A stretch of 37,000 nucleotides of DNA from Tubiluchus corallicola (taxonomy: Eukaryota > Priapulida > Priapulimorpha > Priapulimorphida > Tubiluchidae). How positions within the stretch are numbered: the first letter of the stretch is position 1; every line of letters starts with the position of its first letter. Made by a program: the position numbers and the translations under genes. Location: NCBI GenBank assembly GCA_030141605.1, contig JAQGDQ010000013.1, positions 1,267,947-1,304,946 on the forward strand. The letters run 5' to 3'. The notes beneath the pieces are model-generated. The model had not been told where the DNA came from, did no database searches, and saw nothing but the letters and a program-made list of their open reading frames with translations. Shown one piece after another: positions 20,500-31,887 of this stretch.

Positions 20500-20740
20500 T
20501 TAATTGGTTTACTTACCTGCTTTTGGTTGAAGTTTGCCAATGGTGTTATATCCAAATGCACTGAAATTAAATCTGGTAGTTATGGTAGTCATACCTCTCT
20601 GAGAGATGCTCACACCTTTTCTGCCCAAATGAACTCCAAAACCACACATCCGACAGATCTCCAACTACGAGAAGACAAATGTGAAGAAAATGTCTCACGT
20701 GGGAAGTTGCCTGGTGTAACTCAAAAATCCTTCAGTTTAG
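20500..20740 (+). CDS. Possible exon of unknown protein
   Basis: An open frame ends at a strong donor (GTGAGT at 20741) and has candidate acceptors TATTGCAG (20499) and GGTTGAAG (20532). The translation (including CTEIKSGSYGSHTSLRDAHT and QLREDKCEENVSRGKLPG) has a hydrophilic, plausible composition but no family I recognise. It might be the 5' part of the same decayed gene as the next entry. Confidence 0.3.
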
Positions 20741-21253
20741 GTGAGTCACGTTCATAAATGTTAAGTTATTCGAAAATGAAGTTTAGTAATCTTAATGTAA
20801 AAATGAATCTTAATGCTAACCTTAATTTAAAACTCTATGTTTCAGTGAATTTTGCTACAAAATTGCACAGAATTAACTTAAAGGACAAGAAAAGGCCTAG
20901 TTAAAGCAAGTCTCAGAAAATTTTCGCTAAAATAATTATAATGGTTAGAGGCAATCTTAAGTGTTTACCATACGTTAAAAGAATTTCCTGTTTGTTTTCA
21001 TTTTAAATACTGCCGCGAGACTGTTACGGCAGGGCCATATTAGATGGCATCACAGAAGCACAACACAAATCTTTACAGTACACGTGCTCAGAACTCACTG
21101 CGATTCTAACTATAAAGACAATCCATGAGTCAGAACTATTCGCTAGCGGTGTGTACAGTACGTCCCGAACTTTCAACTTTCAGTCTTCACAGTGTAGCGG
21201 TATCGCTTTCCTTATATTTGGTTTCGTGTTGAGTCATTTATTGTTGAAAATAG

Positions 21254-21405
21254 ATTCATCTGATCTTGACGAGGAGATAGTGATTGCACCCCAGTCTGTT
21301 ATTGGCACTGGACACAAAGGTTTTCAATTTCAACCGGAAAAGGAAGCCTGTGAAGCTGCAACAGGTCATGAACTAGACTTTAACAGCAGTGAAAGTTCTA
21401 CTAAG
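21254..21405 (+). CDS. Possible exon, acidic unknown protein
   Basis: Flanked by a weak acceptor (GAAAATAG) and a donor GTAATC. It encodes SSDLDEEIVIAPQSVIGTGH and then KGFQFQPEKEACEAATGHEL. The FQFQPE phrase is reminiscent of the PYxFEPE-like N-terminal motif seen in many invertebrate zinc-binding (P2X7-tail-like) proteins; that resemblance is from memory and weak. Transcript data would be decisive. Confidence 0.3.
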
Positions 21406-21935
21406 GTAATCTTTATAGCACTTACACTTTTCATTTTAGCTTATTATTAGTTACATTACATATATGAAACTGCCTCAATAAAAACAACTTCAATATAATT
21501 TTTCTATAAGATACATTTTTAATTTATACATCTACAACTAATAACAACAAGGGCTAAGAAAGGTGTCCAATCAAAGGGCAAATGAAAATTAAAACAGCCT
21601 AATAATTTTATTGCCGGCATGCTGTAACATCTAGACTACTTAACTGTCTTACAAGGCTAATAACTGTGTATATAAGTTGCAAGGTATCAACAACTTATTT
21701 TTAACTATTCATGCTAACCTGAGAAGAATTTGAATGAAATGGATATTGTAAGCCATTACAACCGAAGTATTGCCCCTCATTCATGGAAGGCCTAGCTATT
21801 TACTATGAAATTCCTCAAAAGGCAAACATTAACAAGGGCTGTCATATCACCTATATTCAGTATAATGTATTAATTTGTAAATCACAAATACTATAAGGGA
21901 AGTATGAACTTTTCAGCTAGAATACTGGGCCTTAC
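21406..21935. other. No gene seen
   Basis: AT-rich, no supported coding frame. It would be intron of the minus-strand THAP gene if that gene is real. Confidence 0.5.
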
Positions 21936-22218
21936 AATTCGGTGCTTAGAAACTGTTGGAACTGCATCCTCCTTCAGTGTTTTTCGCTTGGGTGGTGAAA
22001 GCCCCAGAATGTCGACGTATTTACTTTGATGAAAGCTGTCTTCCATGAAATGTTCTGAGCATACAAAGTTTGATTTGTTTGGTACAAAATCTTTCCTTGA
22101 CACATTATGTAACCACTTCCTTAATAATCCTGTTTTTTAAAGGAAAGTGGTAAAATTTCAATACTGAAATTGGTGTTCTCTGTGTGTTTCTACACCGAGG
22201 GACACAACAGACGGGCAT
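21936..22218 (-). pseudogene. THAP zinc-finger domain exon with frameshift
   Basis: On the minus strand ATG at 22218 (in the context CTAAGATGC) begins MPVCCVPRCRNTQRTPI, carrying the first two Cys of the C2CH THAP finger, followed by FYHFPL. In another frame come RKWLHNVSRKDFVP, then VCSEHF with the last Cys and His, and LKEDAVPTVSKHRI with the AVPT box that closes the fold. The switch occurs at a six-base A run (22133-22138) and needs a one-base change. The exon ends at donor GTAAGG. THAP domains bind DNA and occur in host regulators and P-element transposases. It is either a pseudogene or an intact exon with an assembly error in a homopolymer. Confidence 0.8.
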
Positions 22219-24070
22219 CTTAGCGCTTTCTACATCTATTCAATGAACGCAAGTTTATTACATGATCATTATGAATAACAGTCAAAATAAAATGTTCAAT
22301 GCACTGTAGCTTACACTTTACAGTGCCATGCACTGAATTTTAAATACATCGTGCACAACAAAGACGCTTCTTGTCCAATGTTACACAATGAAACATTAAA
22401 ATAAGTTTTCCTGGCATTTCAAGCACCCAACACGAAAAGTCAGCATCACTATTACGATTGTTGATTGTTTGTAAATAGAAGCCCTGGCGACCGTGTTCGA
22501 GTGATGTCATGCCCACGTGATCAGTCACATGCTGGCTTTTCAAATGGCGAACTAAATGAAATGTCTGCACCAACGTTTACTGCAGCGGTTGAAATAGTTT
22601 ACAAAAATTGGAGTAAATGCGAAAACGCGATTACTTTATTTGTTTAAGATTATACTTAGGTGATATAATATTTTATTTCGAATTTTCTGAGGCTTGCTTT
22701 GGTTGGCCATTTTATTGTCCTCAAACTAGCACACAAAAGTAAACAGTATACTATTGGTCAACACTGTTGAATATAGATGGCGCCTTGATGACATAATGAA
22801 AACAATAGTCACGTGACCGCCTCACGGTCAGCAGTCACCTGTAATGACTTAATGCATCATCGCAAAACCACTTTGCAACCAATTATGATTGTTTTTCTGT
22901 GTCAAATACTAAAAGACCTTCAGAAGAGAATGGTGTTGGTGGTACGACATTATGAGCAGTTGTTTGCTTCCACAAGAAGCCCATGAAGTCATGTAAGTCA
23001 GGAAGATGAGGTTACTCCATAAAGTTCAACTGTTACAGATGTGTTGAATATCATCTGCAGCACACTTATGCAGCACATTTATTGCCACAATCAGCTAAGT
23101 AAATGGCAAAGTGAAGAATTGTTGCATGGCTTAACCTACTTTCAGAAAACTCCCAGCAGCCTCAAGACGCCAAGTACCATAGAAAGTGCTTTAAAAACAT
23201 TTGGCATAAATTCTGGTGGTGGACAAATGGTAACTTGGAAACGACAGATACTGAAGTGAATGAATGTTATGATGAATGAATGATATGAATAAATGCCATA
23301 TCATATGGCTGAAAAATGTTTCACTTTGTGTTCTGCCAATTTTTTGGAAAATGTGTGTTTAGCACAAATATTTAGTGTCACACCTGATATTGAGCAGAGC
23401 ATTGATAACTTACCTTATCCTCAATAAGTATTGTTTGACCATAATAGCAGCCTTTGGAAGTACACACGTAGCCACTAGGATTTTGTCAAGAACCAAACAG
23501 CAATTTTATTTTAAGTACACCGAGCTTACACCTCGGAAATCATTTTTCAGTCAAGACAAGTCTAACCTGGTGGCCAAGTTGAAAAGACATTCTTGACCAA
23601 ATTTGGAGAGTCTGATGCCAGACACTTTATTGGTGTAGATTCTCTTACCAGAAACTAGCATTTTTCCATGTTGCATCAAAGGTTGTGTGTTGTGTTTGTA
23701 AATGAATGGTGTGTTTATAGATGGTTCATAGTTATACCAATTTATTATGAATTTACGTGGTCGAGTGCATCGTTGTTGAACAGATCTGCAGTTTGATGAC
23801 TAAAGAGTATAATTTGATGATTATCAGCATAAAAATTCACTAATTATTATAGTATTTTGTAAACAGTGCAGCTAAAACTAGTTGTTGATCTATGGTTTAG
23901 ACCAATTTAGAAATGAAAGTCGGTAGGCCTACCTTCAACTCCGAAACTCTTTTTTTTTAATTTCCACATTACATTTGGTTGCGGAGTTGACGCACATATT
24001 TCCTTTGCTTTTGTTGAATAATTTGAAATTTATGGTCATTACTCCTACCGTAAATGCCACATAAGAAATG
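22219..24070. other. No confident gene; weak open frames
   Basis: Upstream of the THAP start there is a less AT-rich stretch with CACGTGA motifs (22514, 22810). The + frame at 23041-23256 (SKWQSEELLHGLTYFQKTPS) is open but unrecognised, lacks convincing splice sites, and may be chance or transposon relic. Confidence 0.4.
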
Positions 24071-24276
24071 CCTATTAGGTATATTAAATACAATTCCCAA
24101 TGATTTTTGCACATCGAATAAATCAAAAATGTTATCTCCAAAGGGAGTCAATAATGGGAAATGACCCAGCTCCTATTAAGTATATTCAATACAATTCAAA
24201 ATGATTTTTGCACATCGAATAAATCAGAAATGTTATCTCCGAAACGTGTCAATAATGGGAAAATGACCCAGCTCCT
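24071..24276. repeat. Tandem duplication, two units of about 103 bp
   Basis: The block from TATTAGGTATATTAAATACA to AATGACCCAGCTCC is followed immediately by a copy differing at roughly ten positions. GATTTTTGCACATCGAATAA is identical in both. Confidence 0.9.
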
Positions 24277-25089
24277 AATAAGGGGGTGTACCTACAACTA
24301 ATTGCAATGGAATTTTTCTCTTCAGATCTGTTAGAAGGTGGTCTCAAGTGCCCCCAACAAAAAAAATCGGCCAAAATTGGGGTTGGTACTTTTGAGATAT
24401 ATGCATAAATTCAAGACAGCAAAAAGTCACCGAGCACAGATGATTCATTGCTGACAGTTTTCTTTTTTATTAAATTAAATTTCACGTGATTGATTTTGTT
24501 ATTAAAATTTAAAGTTCAATTCAATTTAAAATTTAGTTTGATACTTGACTTCAACTACCTTGAATCTGTCTGTAATCTACATATTTGAAGACAACATACC
24601 ATTTGCCAAGTGCTGTTTGCCTTTTCAAGTTAAATTAATGAATTACATTGAATTGCCTTTATTATCTGCATAGATAGAGCAACATGTTAATTCTTTGACA
24701 TATTTATGTATACATATTTTTGTATATAATTAACTAATTATTTTCATAAACATGGTTGCAATGCTGTAGTGATGTCATTAACGGGGTATATTACTGGAGC
24801 AAATATTTTAAAATTATTTTTAGACTGTTGTCCATTATGGGGGAAAAATATATACGAAATTTTAGATTCTAAGCACCTGTCAAAATGCTGTTTGTTTTTG
24901 GAACTGTGTCTAGTATTGATTTAATGAGGGGGCTGTGGCAAATTTCATGACTAGGAAAACATACCGATAGACAGAAAGTTTTTTGAGTTTTGAGAATCAT
25001 ACAAGCTGCAACATGGTATCTGTTGTTCGTGTTATATGTAGAAAAAATTGTGAAGGTGATGATCCTGGATGGAATGAACTGGTGATAAC
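24277..25089. other. No feature seen
   Basis: AT-rich DNA without a recognisable gene; short palindromic AT stretches only. Confidence 0.6.
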
Positions 25090-25508
25090 TTGGTTCATAA
25101 ATACTTGACCCATGGAAAAACTGTCTTGTGCACATATATGAAGCAGAGATGGGCGGATAGTGGATTTGCAGTTGTGGAATCTGCACTAAATCTGCAGTAT
25201 TGTGGATTGCGAATATTTAATGCCAAAATTTATATCATTTTATATCGTGCTTTTGCAAGATATACCAAGAGAGTTCAAAACTTCAACACTGCTTTGGTAA
25301 AATCTGGCTGCCAGAAATCAGGGTGAGTATTACTGAAAATTATGTGAGTATTATTAACCTATTAAATATTTTTAAATCAGCTAAATTTATAAATTATTTT
25401 TACATGTTCTATTAATTTTTTTATATTGTAGGTTGAACCATAATCGGATAACAACTTTAAACTTCATTTGGTGTCAATGGTTGCAAAAAGAGAAAAGAGA
25501 ATAAAAAC
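25090..25508 (+). CDS. Possible two-exon gene end, unknown protein
   Basis: An open frame includes YMKQRWADSGFAVVESALNL and YRAFARYTKRVQNFNTALVK. It reaches a strong donor (GTGAGT at 25323). An acceptor TTTTTATATTGTAG at 25431 continues the frame in phase (LNHNRITTLNFIWCQWLQKE) to a TAA at 25506-25508 that overlaps AATAAA at 25500-25505. The signals agree, but the protein is unrecognised and the true start is unknown. It might be an upstream relic of the MULE-like exons that follow. Confidence 0.33.
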
Positions 25509-25671
25509 CTGCTAGCAATTTAATGTCTTGTTCATGTTTAATGTGCAAACTCTAAAACTCGGCAAAATGTAATCTGATAAGCATTGTGTCAGTTTATGTA
25601 AAACGTCACAATTTACTAACCAAGTAGGCTTTTGGTTTTGTAAAGTTGCTTGTACGGTACGTTTCGTATAA

Positions 25672-26526
25672 CTAACATGTCCACTATGTTAAGATCATAC
25701 ATTTCAGAAATGGAGCAATGTTTATAGACCAGAAGAACTCTTCTTGGCTGTGAACACCAATAACAGTGTAGAGCGAATGAATGAAGATTTGAAATATGGA
25801 TATCTCAGCACGAGGCGGCAATGCTCTTTGAGTGAACTAGCTAACATGTCCACTATGTTAAGATAATACGTTTCAGAAATGGAGCACTGCTTATAGACCA
25901 GAAGAACTCCTCTTGGCTGTGAACACCAATAACAGTGTAGAGCGAATGAATGAAGATTTGAAATATGGATATCTCAGCAAGAGGCGGCAATGCTCTTTGA
26001 GTGAACTAGCAGTTACTAGCTAACATGTCCACTATATTAAGATAATACGTTTCAGAAATGGAGCACTGCTTATAGACCAGAAGAACTCCTCTTGGCTGTG
26101 AACACCAATAACAGTGTAGAGCGAATAAATGAAGATTTGAAATATGGATATCTCAGCAAGAGGCGGCAATGCTCTTTGAGTGAACTACCTAACATGCCCA
26201 CTATGTTAAGATAATACGTTTCAGAAATGGAGCAATGTTTATAGACCAGAAGAACTCGTCTTGGCTGGGAACACCAATAACAGTGTAGAGCAAATAAATG
26301 AAGATTTGAAATATGCATATCTTAGGAAGAGGCAGCAATGCTCTTTGAGTGAACTAGCTAACATGTCCACTATGTTAAGATAATACGTTTCAGAAATGGA
26401 GCAATGCTTATAGACCAGAAGAACTCCTCTTGGCTGTGAACACCAATAACAGTATAGAACGAATGAATGAAGATTTGAAATATGCATATCTCAGGAAGAG
26501 GCAGCAAATGCTCTTTGAGTGAACTG
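25672..26526 (+). repeat. Five-copy 169-bp tandem array carrying an exon
   Basis: Units begin CTAACATGTCCACTATGTTA at 25672, 25841, 26020, 26189 and 26358. Spacing is 169 bases except unit 2-3, which has ten extra (AGTTACTAGC). Each unit has about 36 bases ending in a splice-acceptor-like TTTCAG, then about 133 bases of one open frame (see next entry), closed by a TAA in the following linker. The high identity suggests recent amplification. Antisense ORFs over the array are shadows. Confidence 0.95.
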
Positions 26527-26566
26527 TTGGACATTCTAATAAAACACTTTCTGCCAGCAAAATATC
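26394..26566 (+). pseudogene. MULE-transposase-like exon, last and longest copy
   Basis: Each array unit reads WSNAYRPEELLLAVNTNNSV followed by ERMNEDLKYGYLSKRRQCSL and SEL. This resembles the motif NNGxERxNxDLKYxYL..xxxxSLSxMLTVLxxxFLP found in many invertebrate proteins with a MULE-type transposase core. I recognise the pattern but cannot search. Only the last copy continues past the repeat junction, with LLDILIKHFLPAKYQ and a TAG, so it preserves the original 3' end. It has one extra A (CAGCAAATGC), which breaks the frame. Copies 1-4 start at 25708, 25877, 26056 and 26225. Confidence 0.6.
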
Positions 26567-27984
26567 AGTAGTGCTATTTTTTAAAAGTTCATCTACCATA
26601 TCTATTATTTTACATTGAACAATAACAGAAAGTTACAGTTACATTTTTAAACAAACAGCTGAGATTATTAAAGTGGAATATTATCTTCTAACATAATTTC
26701 CTGAAGGGTGACCAAATCAGGATATTAAATTTGTTTATTTTGTAATAAGGTTGTTATTTGGCTAGTTTCTCATGTAGTCTTGCTTGTGTAGTTCTCTGAA
26801 GTTACAACGGTTAAATTTAAGTTGTGTGTTATTTATTGGTAAATTTGCAAGCTATATCTTTAATTCAGATCTCGTACATTTTCCAGGTATGAGCAGTGTG
26901 ATGGCCCAGTATGGTAATGTAGGGAATCACTAGCCTAACAGCCGTACATTATTTGTTTACATTCATAAGCTAGGCTAATGATGAAGAGTTAAAATGCACT
27001 TTTCTTTTGCATTTTTAATTTAATTTGATCTCATAAATTACTGCCCCTGGTAGCTAGGTCACTTGGGTGGGTACACGAGTATTCCGTAGTAGAGGAGGAT
27101 CTTTACCTTAAACTCAAATCACTGAAGCCAGACGTTCACATGAGCAGTGTGACCTGGATTTCTTTTTACTAGCCGATTCTATACCACGTAGCAGTAGAGA
27201 GTGGTTTTTCCTGTGTTAAACGGAGGTACGTCTACACGTTAAGTACCTTCCGTCTTGTATCCTGTCTCAGTTTGATATGAAGACATGTGATGTGGTCCCC
27301 GAGTTCTGGTTCAAGTTTCACGGACCGAGGAGACGTTAGCAGATCACAGAAAGACGCAATGGTATACTTCTACTTATGTTATTACTCTCGTAAATCACCA
27401 ACTGCTAATTGCCATTTGTTGGGTTAACACCACAGGGATGGTAGACTGTAAAGTGGTCATATAGCCGTATGGGGATCCTATTATCTTCATGTAAACGTAA
27501 AATTGTTTACTGTCTCTGTCGGGGAACGTCGTCTGTGCGACACTGTCATGCAAGAAATCTGTAAGCTGTGACTGTCAATGTGGACTGTTGTACCGCCAGT
27601 GAACACTCAGCAAAATCTGGGTAGATTGCCAGTATTCTGGGGAAAGGGTTTTCCTTTTTTGTATATTGATACTCATTGTTTATTGAGAGTCGGATAAAAT
27701 GTCGTTAACCAATGAAAAGAAAACAACCCACATATTATTTAGGAAAACTACGAACAAAGTTTTTATTCCCATGAACATTTCATGAACTTATCTTAAAATT
27801 AGCATAAGTAATTAGCATACACCTTTCGGCACACGCTATGTCAAAAGGTGGTCTTCGGGTACCTGTGGCCCTTCTAACCCGAACCATCACAGGTGGTGGC
27901 AGCGGTGGGATATATTTTCCAAAGGTTAATTGATTGATTGTTTTATTTGAGTTTAGTTAGAAATGATATTAATGTGAAGAACTC
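26567..27984. other. No gene seen
   Basis: About 1.4 kb without a supported coding frame or recognisable transposon end. The part near 27050-27650 is less AT-rich and may be an unrecognised repeat. Confidence 0.55.
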
Positions 27985-28375
27985 TCACTTGTACCGAAGT
28001 TGGGTCCGGGAAGACACCTGTTACTGGGCGCTGTGGCCCTCTAGAGAATTCTAAATTCTAAATGCCTACAACACCCAACATTGAACGGGCTATGCAACCA
28101 TTATAAGCGCCAGTCCCGGCCCATTGCCGTTCTCCAGAAATAAGAAGCATGAGTTTTGGAAAAAACAGCTGAAACATGGCCATTTTTGGAGGTTTTTGTC
28201 CCCCCCCCAGTTCGTCCCGGTGGCCCAGATTCGAAAAATAATTCCCCAATGGCACTACACTAGATTGAGGCCTTTTGTTTGATATATAGATCGCAGCAAA
28301 TGGTGCCGTCGTTAGAACTGTAGCCTCGATCTTATATACACATATATGACATACCACTGAAACTAATTATACAGA
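27985..28375 (-). mobile_element. Third Helitron copy, inverted and truncated
   Basis: Read on the minus strand, it starts TCTGTATAATTAG after an A at 28375 and follows the 5' half of the GARS1 intron Helitrons: an AT-rich lead, then GAGGCTACAG, GCGATCTATATATCAAAC, TTATTTTTCGAATC, CTCCAAAAATGGCCAT and CGGACCCAACTT. It is much more diverged and the 3' half with hairpin and CTAG is not visible. This shows that the family is dispersed. Confidence 0.82.
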
Positions 28376-28671
28376 TTTTGTGAATATCTTATCTGATCTT
28401 CTCTCCACTCATCTCGTCTCTCATATCTCATTTCGTCTCATCTTTCTTCTCTGAATGAGTTAAACAATGACTCGAATTGTTTGCTGCAAGACACATTCAT
28501 ATGAGAACATACTAAAGCACTCACTGACATCGTAAACTGGTACTGGTCGCATCATAAAACACTATTTTTTAATTTTAATGTACTAAATATTTAAATTATT
28601 ACTATATATCACAACAATTAACTGTTTTATGTCTTTGACTCAATCTGCAAATTAAAGTCGCAATATACAAC
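28376..28671. other. No feature seen
   Basis: AT-rich linker with a TCTCATCTCGTCTC-like simple stretch near 28400-28440. Confidence 0.6.
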
Positions 28672-30290
28672 CAGGGGCGTCGACTATGGGGGGGGGGCGG
28701 GGGGACCTGTCCCCCATGTTTCAGCATGGGGGGGGGACGGAATATGGTTCGTCCCCCCCAAAATTTCCATATGATGTTCAGAAAAAAATAGTATATAGCG
28801 TTTCAAAATATCTCTGTTTGCAAAATCTTGTGGTCGTTGTCTGTGGTTGCTGGTAATATCTGGCCATAACAAGAAAATCTGGTCAAGACTGTTATAGATT
28901 CGGACTCTCAGATTCTAAAAAATGTAGTTTATGTTTAGTGGCGATGGCAAAACGTAAATAGGCTGCCCGCACGTGCACTTTAATCCATTTCTTGCGAAAT
29001 TCGCATGTGCGGTCGCATCGCGTGTCACATTTTTCATTTCCACTTTCACTCCCAACTAAGTACTAATTAATAGTTAGTTCTGAACATACAGCAACAGCAA
29101 TTGCGCTCAGTCTCATATTGCGTTACTGATTTGATTTCATTCTTAGATTTGACTGAGGGTAAGACTAGAGTCGGCTCCGTTCGATTTAAAAATCGCAAAA
29201 ATGAGTGTTTTGAGGAAGTTTAAAATTTCGACTACCAGCCTGCGGAGTCTATACAGGTATACGCAATCATCACATCACATCATTATTGATCAAAATTCAA
29301 TATTAAGATTACTGTTCTTGCTGTGGTCGAGTGAATCATATTCAGAGGGTAGCAGACAGTGTGAATTTGATTTTCTTCTTTGGTAAATAATTTGTTTGTC
29401 GCTATATCTGTTTTCTTTCTTTTGATTTTGCGTCTAGTAAACAGACTACGCTTGGGTGGAGCATGAGCATGGATAAGAATGCATTTCGTTCGTTTTTCGG
29501 AATACAGAGTGACAGTAAAACTTCTACCGCTATATCTGAGCCGCACGCTAGCGAAGAAAAGGTGAGCGAAACAGAATCGACAAGTAATGAAAAAAATTCT
29601 TGCGACATAGAAAAAGCAGTCCCGCCGGGCCCTAGTGTGGAGCCGACGGAACCTAATCATCCGCCGGTGACATTGATTGCGACCCAGAAAGGAAAGAACC
29701 GAACCTTATATTTTCAGCGAACCTGGTTTGAGAAATTTCCGTGGTTGCATTTCGAGCCAGGTGTGCATGACAAAGTAAAATGTTTTACATGTTTAGAGGC
29801 CGACAGGCGGAAAATTCTCGACGGTGTTGACGTTCGGATACAAGATACATTTAGGACATCGGGTTTTGCGAACTGGCACACCCTGGCAATGACTTCATAG
29901 AACATTTTTATTAGCGATGGTTCCAAAGCAAACAGTTCCTCTTCCCAAGAGCGGCAAAAGCATTTAAAGGCAAACATAGAGAGCCAAGTGGCACACAGCT
30001 GCAGAGACAGTTGTCTGTAAGTTAAAACAGGCAGTCTCACAGAAAATGGAAGCTATGATCAAGGAACACAGAAAACAGTATAATTCCCAAATAGACACTG
30101 ATAAAAAACTTACAAGTCTTAAAAATGACAAACTTATATTGCATATTGCTGGCCTCAACAAAATATTAGAAGATTCTATCTTCAACGAAGATGCAGCATC
30201 CAATGAGATTGATAAAAAAAAGTTAAAACAGGCAGAATCGGTAGCACAGGATAGTACTACAGTGATATCAATTTACTGGTAATCACTAGC
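28672..30290 (+). mobile_element. hAT element with TTF-type zinc finger, 3' truncated
   Basis: CAGGGGCGTCGACTATGG followed by G-runs and GGACCTGTCCCCC is a typical left end of a large animal hAT family. Just inside, CCCCCATG-TTTCAG-CATGGGGG forms a strong hairpin (28711-28732). No matching right end or 8-bp duplication is found before the next element at 30632, so the 3' side is lost. Confidence 0.75.
29201..30282 (+). pseudogene. hAT (zf-TTF) transposase pseudogene, N-terminal part
   Basis: ATG at 29201 opens MSVLRKFKISTTSLRSLY. A GT-AG intron (29257-29437) joins in phase to a second exon with SKQTTLGWSMSMDKNAFRSF and then the TTF-type zinc finger RTWFEKFPWLHFEPGVHDKV..CFTCLEAD...TSGFANW. 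That finger binds DNA in ZMYM1-like hAT transposases. The frame stops at 29898 right after the finger. A further open piece, 30046-30282 (LKNDKLILHIAGLNKILEDS), is out of frame and lacks recognisable hAT catalytic residues. The RNase H-like core and C-terminal dimerisation region are missing. Confidence 0.78.
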
Positions 30291-30919
30291 TGTCAAAGAT
30301 GAAGTGACGGGTGCCACAACTAGAGTACCTATATATTTACTGCATAAAAGAGTTACGACATGATGTTTCCTGAAATTATCCGGTCACGTGACTTATGGGC
30401 ACAATTTTGGTTCCATCTTAGCAGACGTTCAAGTATTGTCGCAAGCAATAACAAAATCATTTTCAAACCAAAAATAGCAATAACAGATCTTATATGCTAC
30501 AAATTTGCGTGCATTATGTATTTCGATCAAGATACATGATGTAATTCTTATCACATTAAATTTTGTCGACTAGATTTCACATTCCTTAATGGCCTTGCTA
30601 ATTTGCAGATATTAACAACTCGATCTGAGTACAGTCGACCCTCGTTAAACCGGACCCCGTTAGCCCGGATATCGGATAAGACGGACGTCATCCATGCTAA
30701 AGGAAACCGATTTCCGACCAAGCCAGAGCGCTAAACACAACATGCCCTATCAACTCACCACGAGCCATTGACGGGCTGAAGCGGCTTGCGGTGCCGTCCA
30801 GGCTGCTACGATTCCCGCCAAAATTCAGTTTGCTTACCCAATCGAAAGCACTCTCTAGTGCTCTGGGTTCAAGTGAAAAATTTTGCGTTCAGACATAATT
30901 AAGACTTCTATTTTTCACC

Positions 30920-31887
30920 ATGTCGTCACGAGGCCCTGCTACCACTCCTCAGAGGAAAAAGGTGACATTATCTGTGAACCAGAAACTAGAACTTATAAGA
31001 AAATTAGAGGCTGGTGCATCTGTAGCAAAGATGTGTTTAGAGTATGGAATGAAAAAACAAACAGTTTCCGACATACGCAAGGCTAAAGATAAACTGAGTG
31101 CTTTTGCTCTAAAATATAATGTGGATGGTGGTTCTAAAGCTTCATCTGTTGGTGGAAGAAAGCGTATGCGAGTTGCTAAGGATACAAATGTTGAGGAGGC
31201 TGTCACAAGGTGGTTTATCCAGCAACGTTCAAGTGGTGTCTTAGTCCGGGGTGTGGAGATACAAGCTGCCACTGTCAGGCTTGCGCGAAATATGGGCGTT
31301 AATTTTGAAGCTAGTGATAGGTGGCTGTGGAGGTTTCGGAATCGCCACGGACTGTGTAATAAAGTGACTCACGGGGAAGCGGGAAGTGGCGCAACCGAGG
31401 AAGTGGAGCCATTTAGGAAGAGGCTTAATGATTTAATTAAGAGTGAGGGGCTATCATCGTCCCAATTTTACAATGGAGACAAGACTGGATTATTTTGGCA
31501 CTCATTACCCAGGAATACTCAAGCTTTTAAGCATGAGGATGCCACTCCTGGTCGTAAGCTGAGCAAAGAACGTTTCTCTGTGTTGTGGTATGCGAACGCA
31601 GATGGCTCTCACCGTATGAAGTTGGTGGTGGCGGTGGGCAGGTATGGCCGCCCGCGACCTTTGAAGGACTGCATGAACCATCTACAGGTTCATTATTATC
31701 ACACTCAAAAAACATGGTTCACCATGGCAGTCTTCAAGGACTGGTTCCACTAACAGTTCGTACCTGCAGTGCGTAATCACCAGGAAAAAGTCCTCAAACT
31801 GGCTACTGATAAGGTGAAGGCATTGCTCCTCTTAGACAACGCACGTGCTCACCCAAATGAGGAGCAACTTGTGAGTGAGGATGGGAG
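30920..31887 (+). pseudogene. Tigger transposase, 5' part
   Basis: ATG at 30920 has a good context (CACCATG). Residues 13-60 are the psq/CENP-B helix-turn-helix (LSVNQKLELIRKLEAGASVA). Residues about 78-144 are the second CENP-B DNA-binding helix-turn-helix, ending DRWLWRFRNRHGL. The DDE domain begins with FYNGDKTGLFWHSLP, where the usual DET is DKT; the first catalytic Asp is kept. An in-frame TAA at 31751 after KDWFH interrupts it, but the frame continues QFVPAVRNHQEKV and KALLLLDNARAHPN with the second Asp until the hAT insertion. Confidence 0.93.
31880..31887 (+). repeat. Left 8-bp hAT target duplication
   Basis: GATGGGAG, identical to 35058-35065. An 8-bp duplication is the hallmark of hAT insertion. 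Confidence 0.95.

Noticed and set aside
26070-26599. Minus-strand ORFs (SNLHLFALHCYWCSQPRR and the like)
   Set aside because: Antisense shadows of the 169-bp array; the + strand frame carries the recognisable motif.
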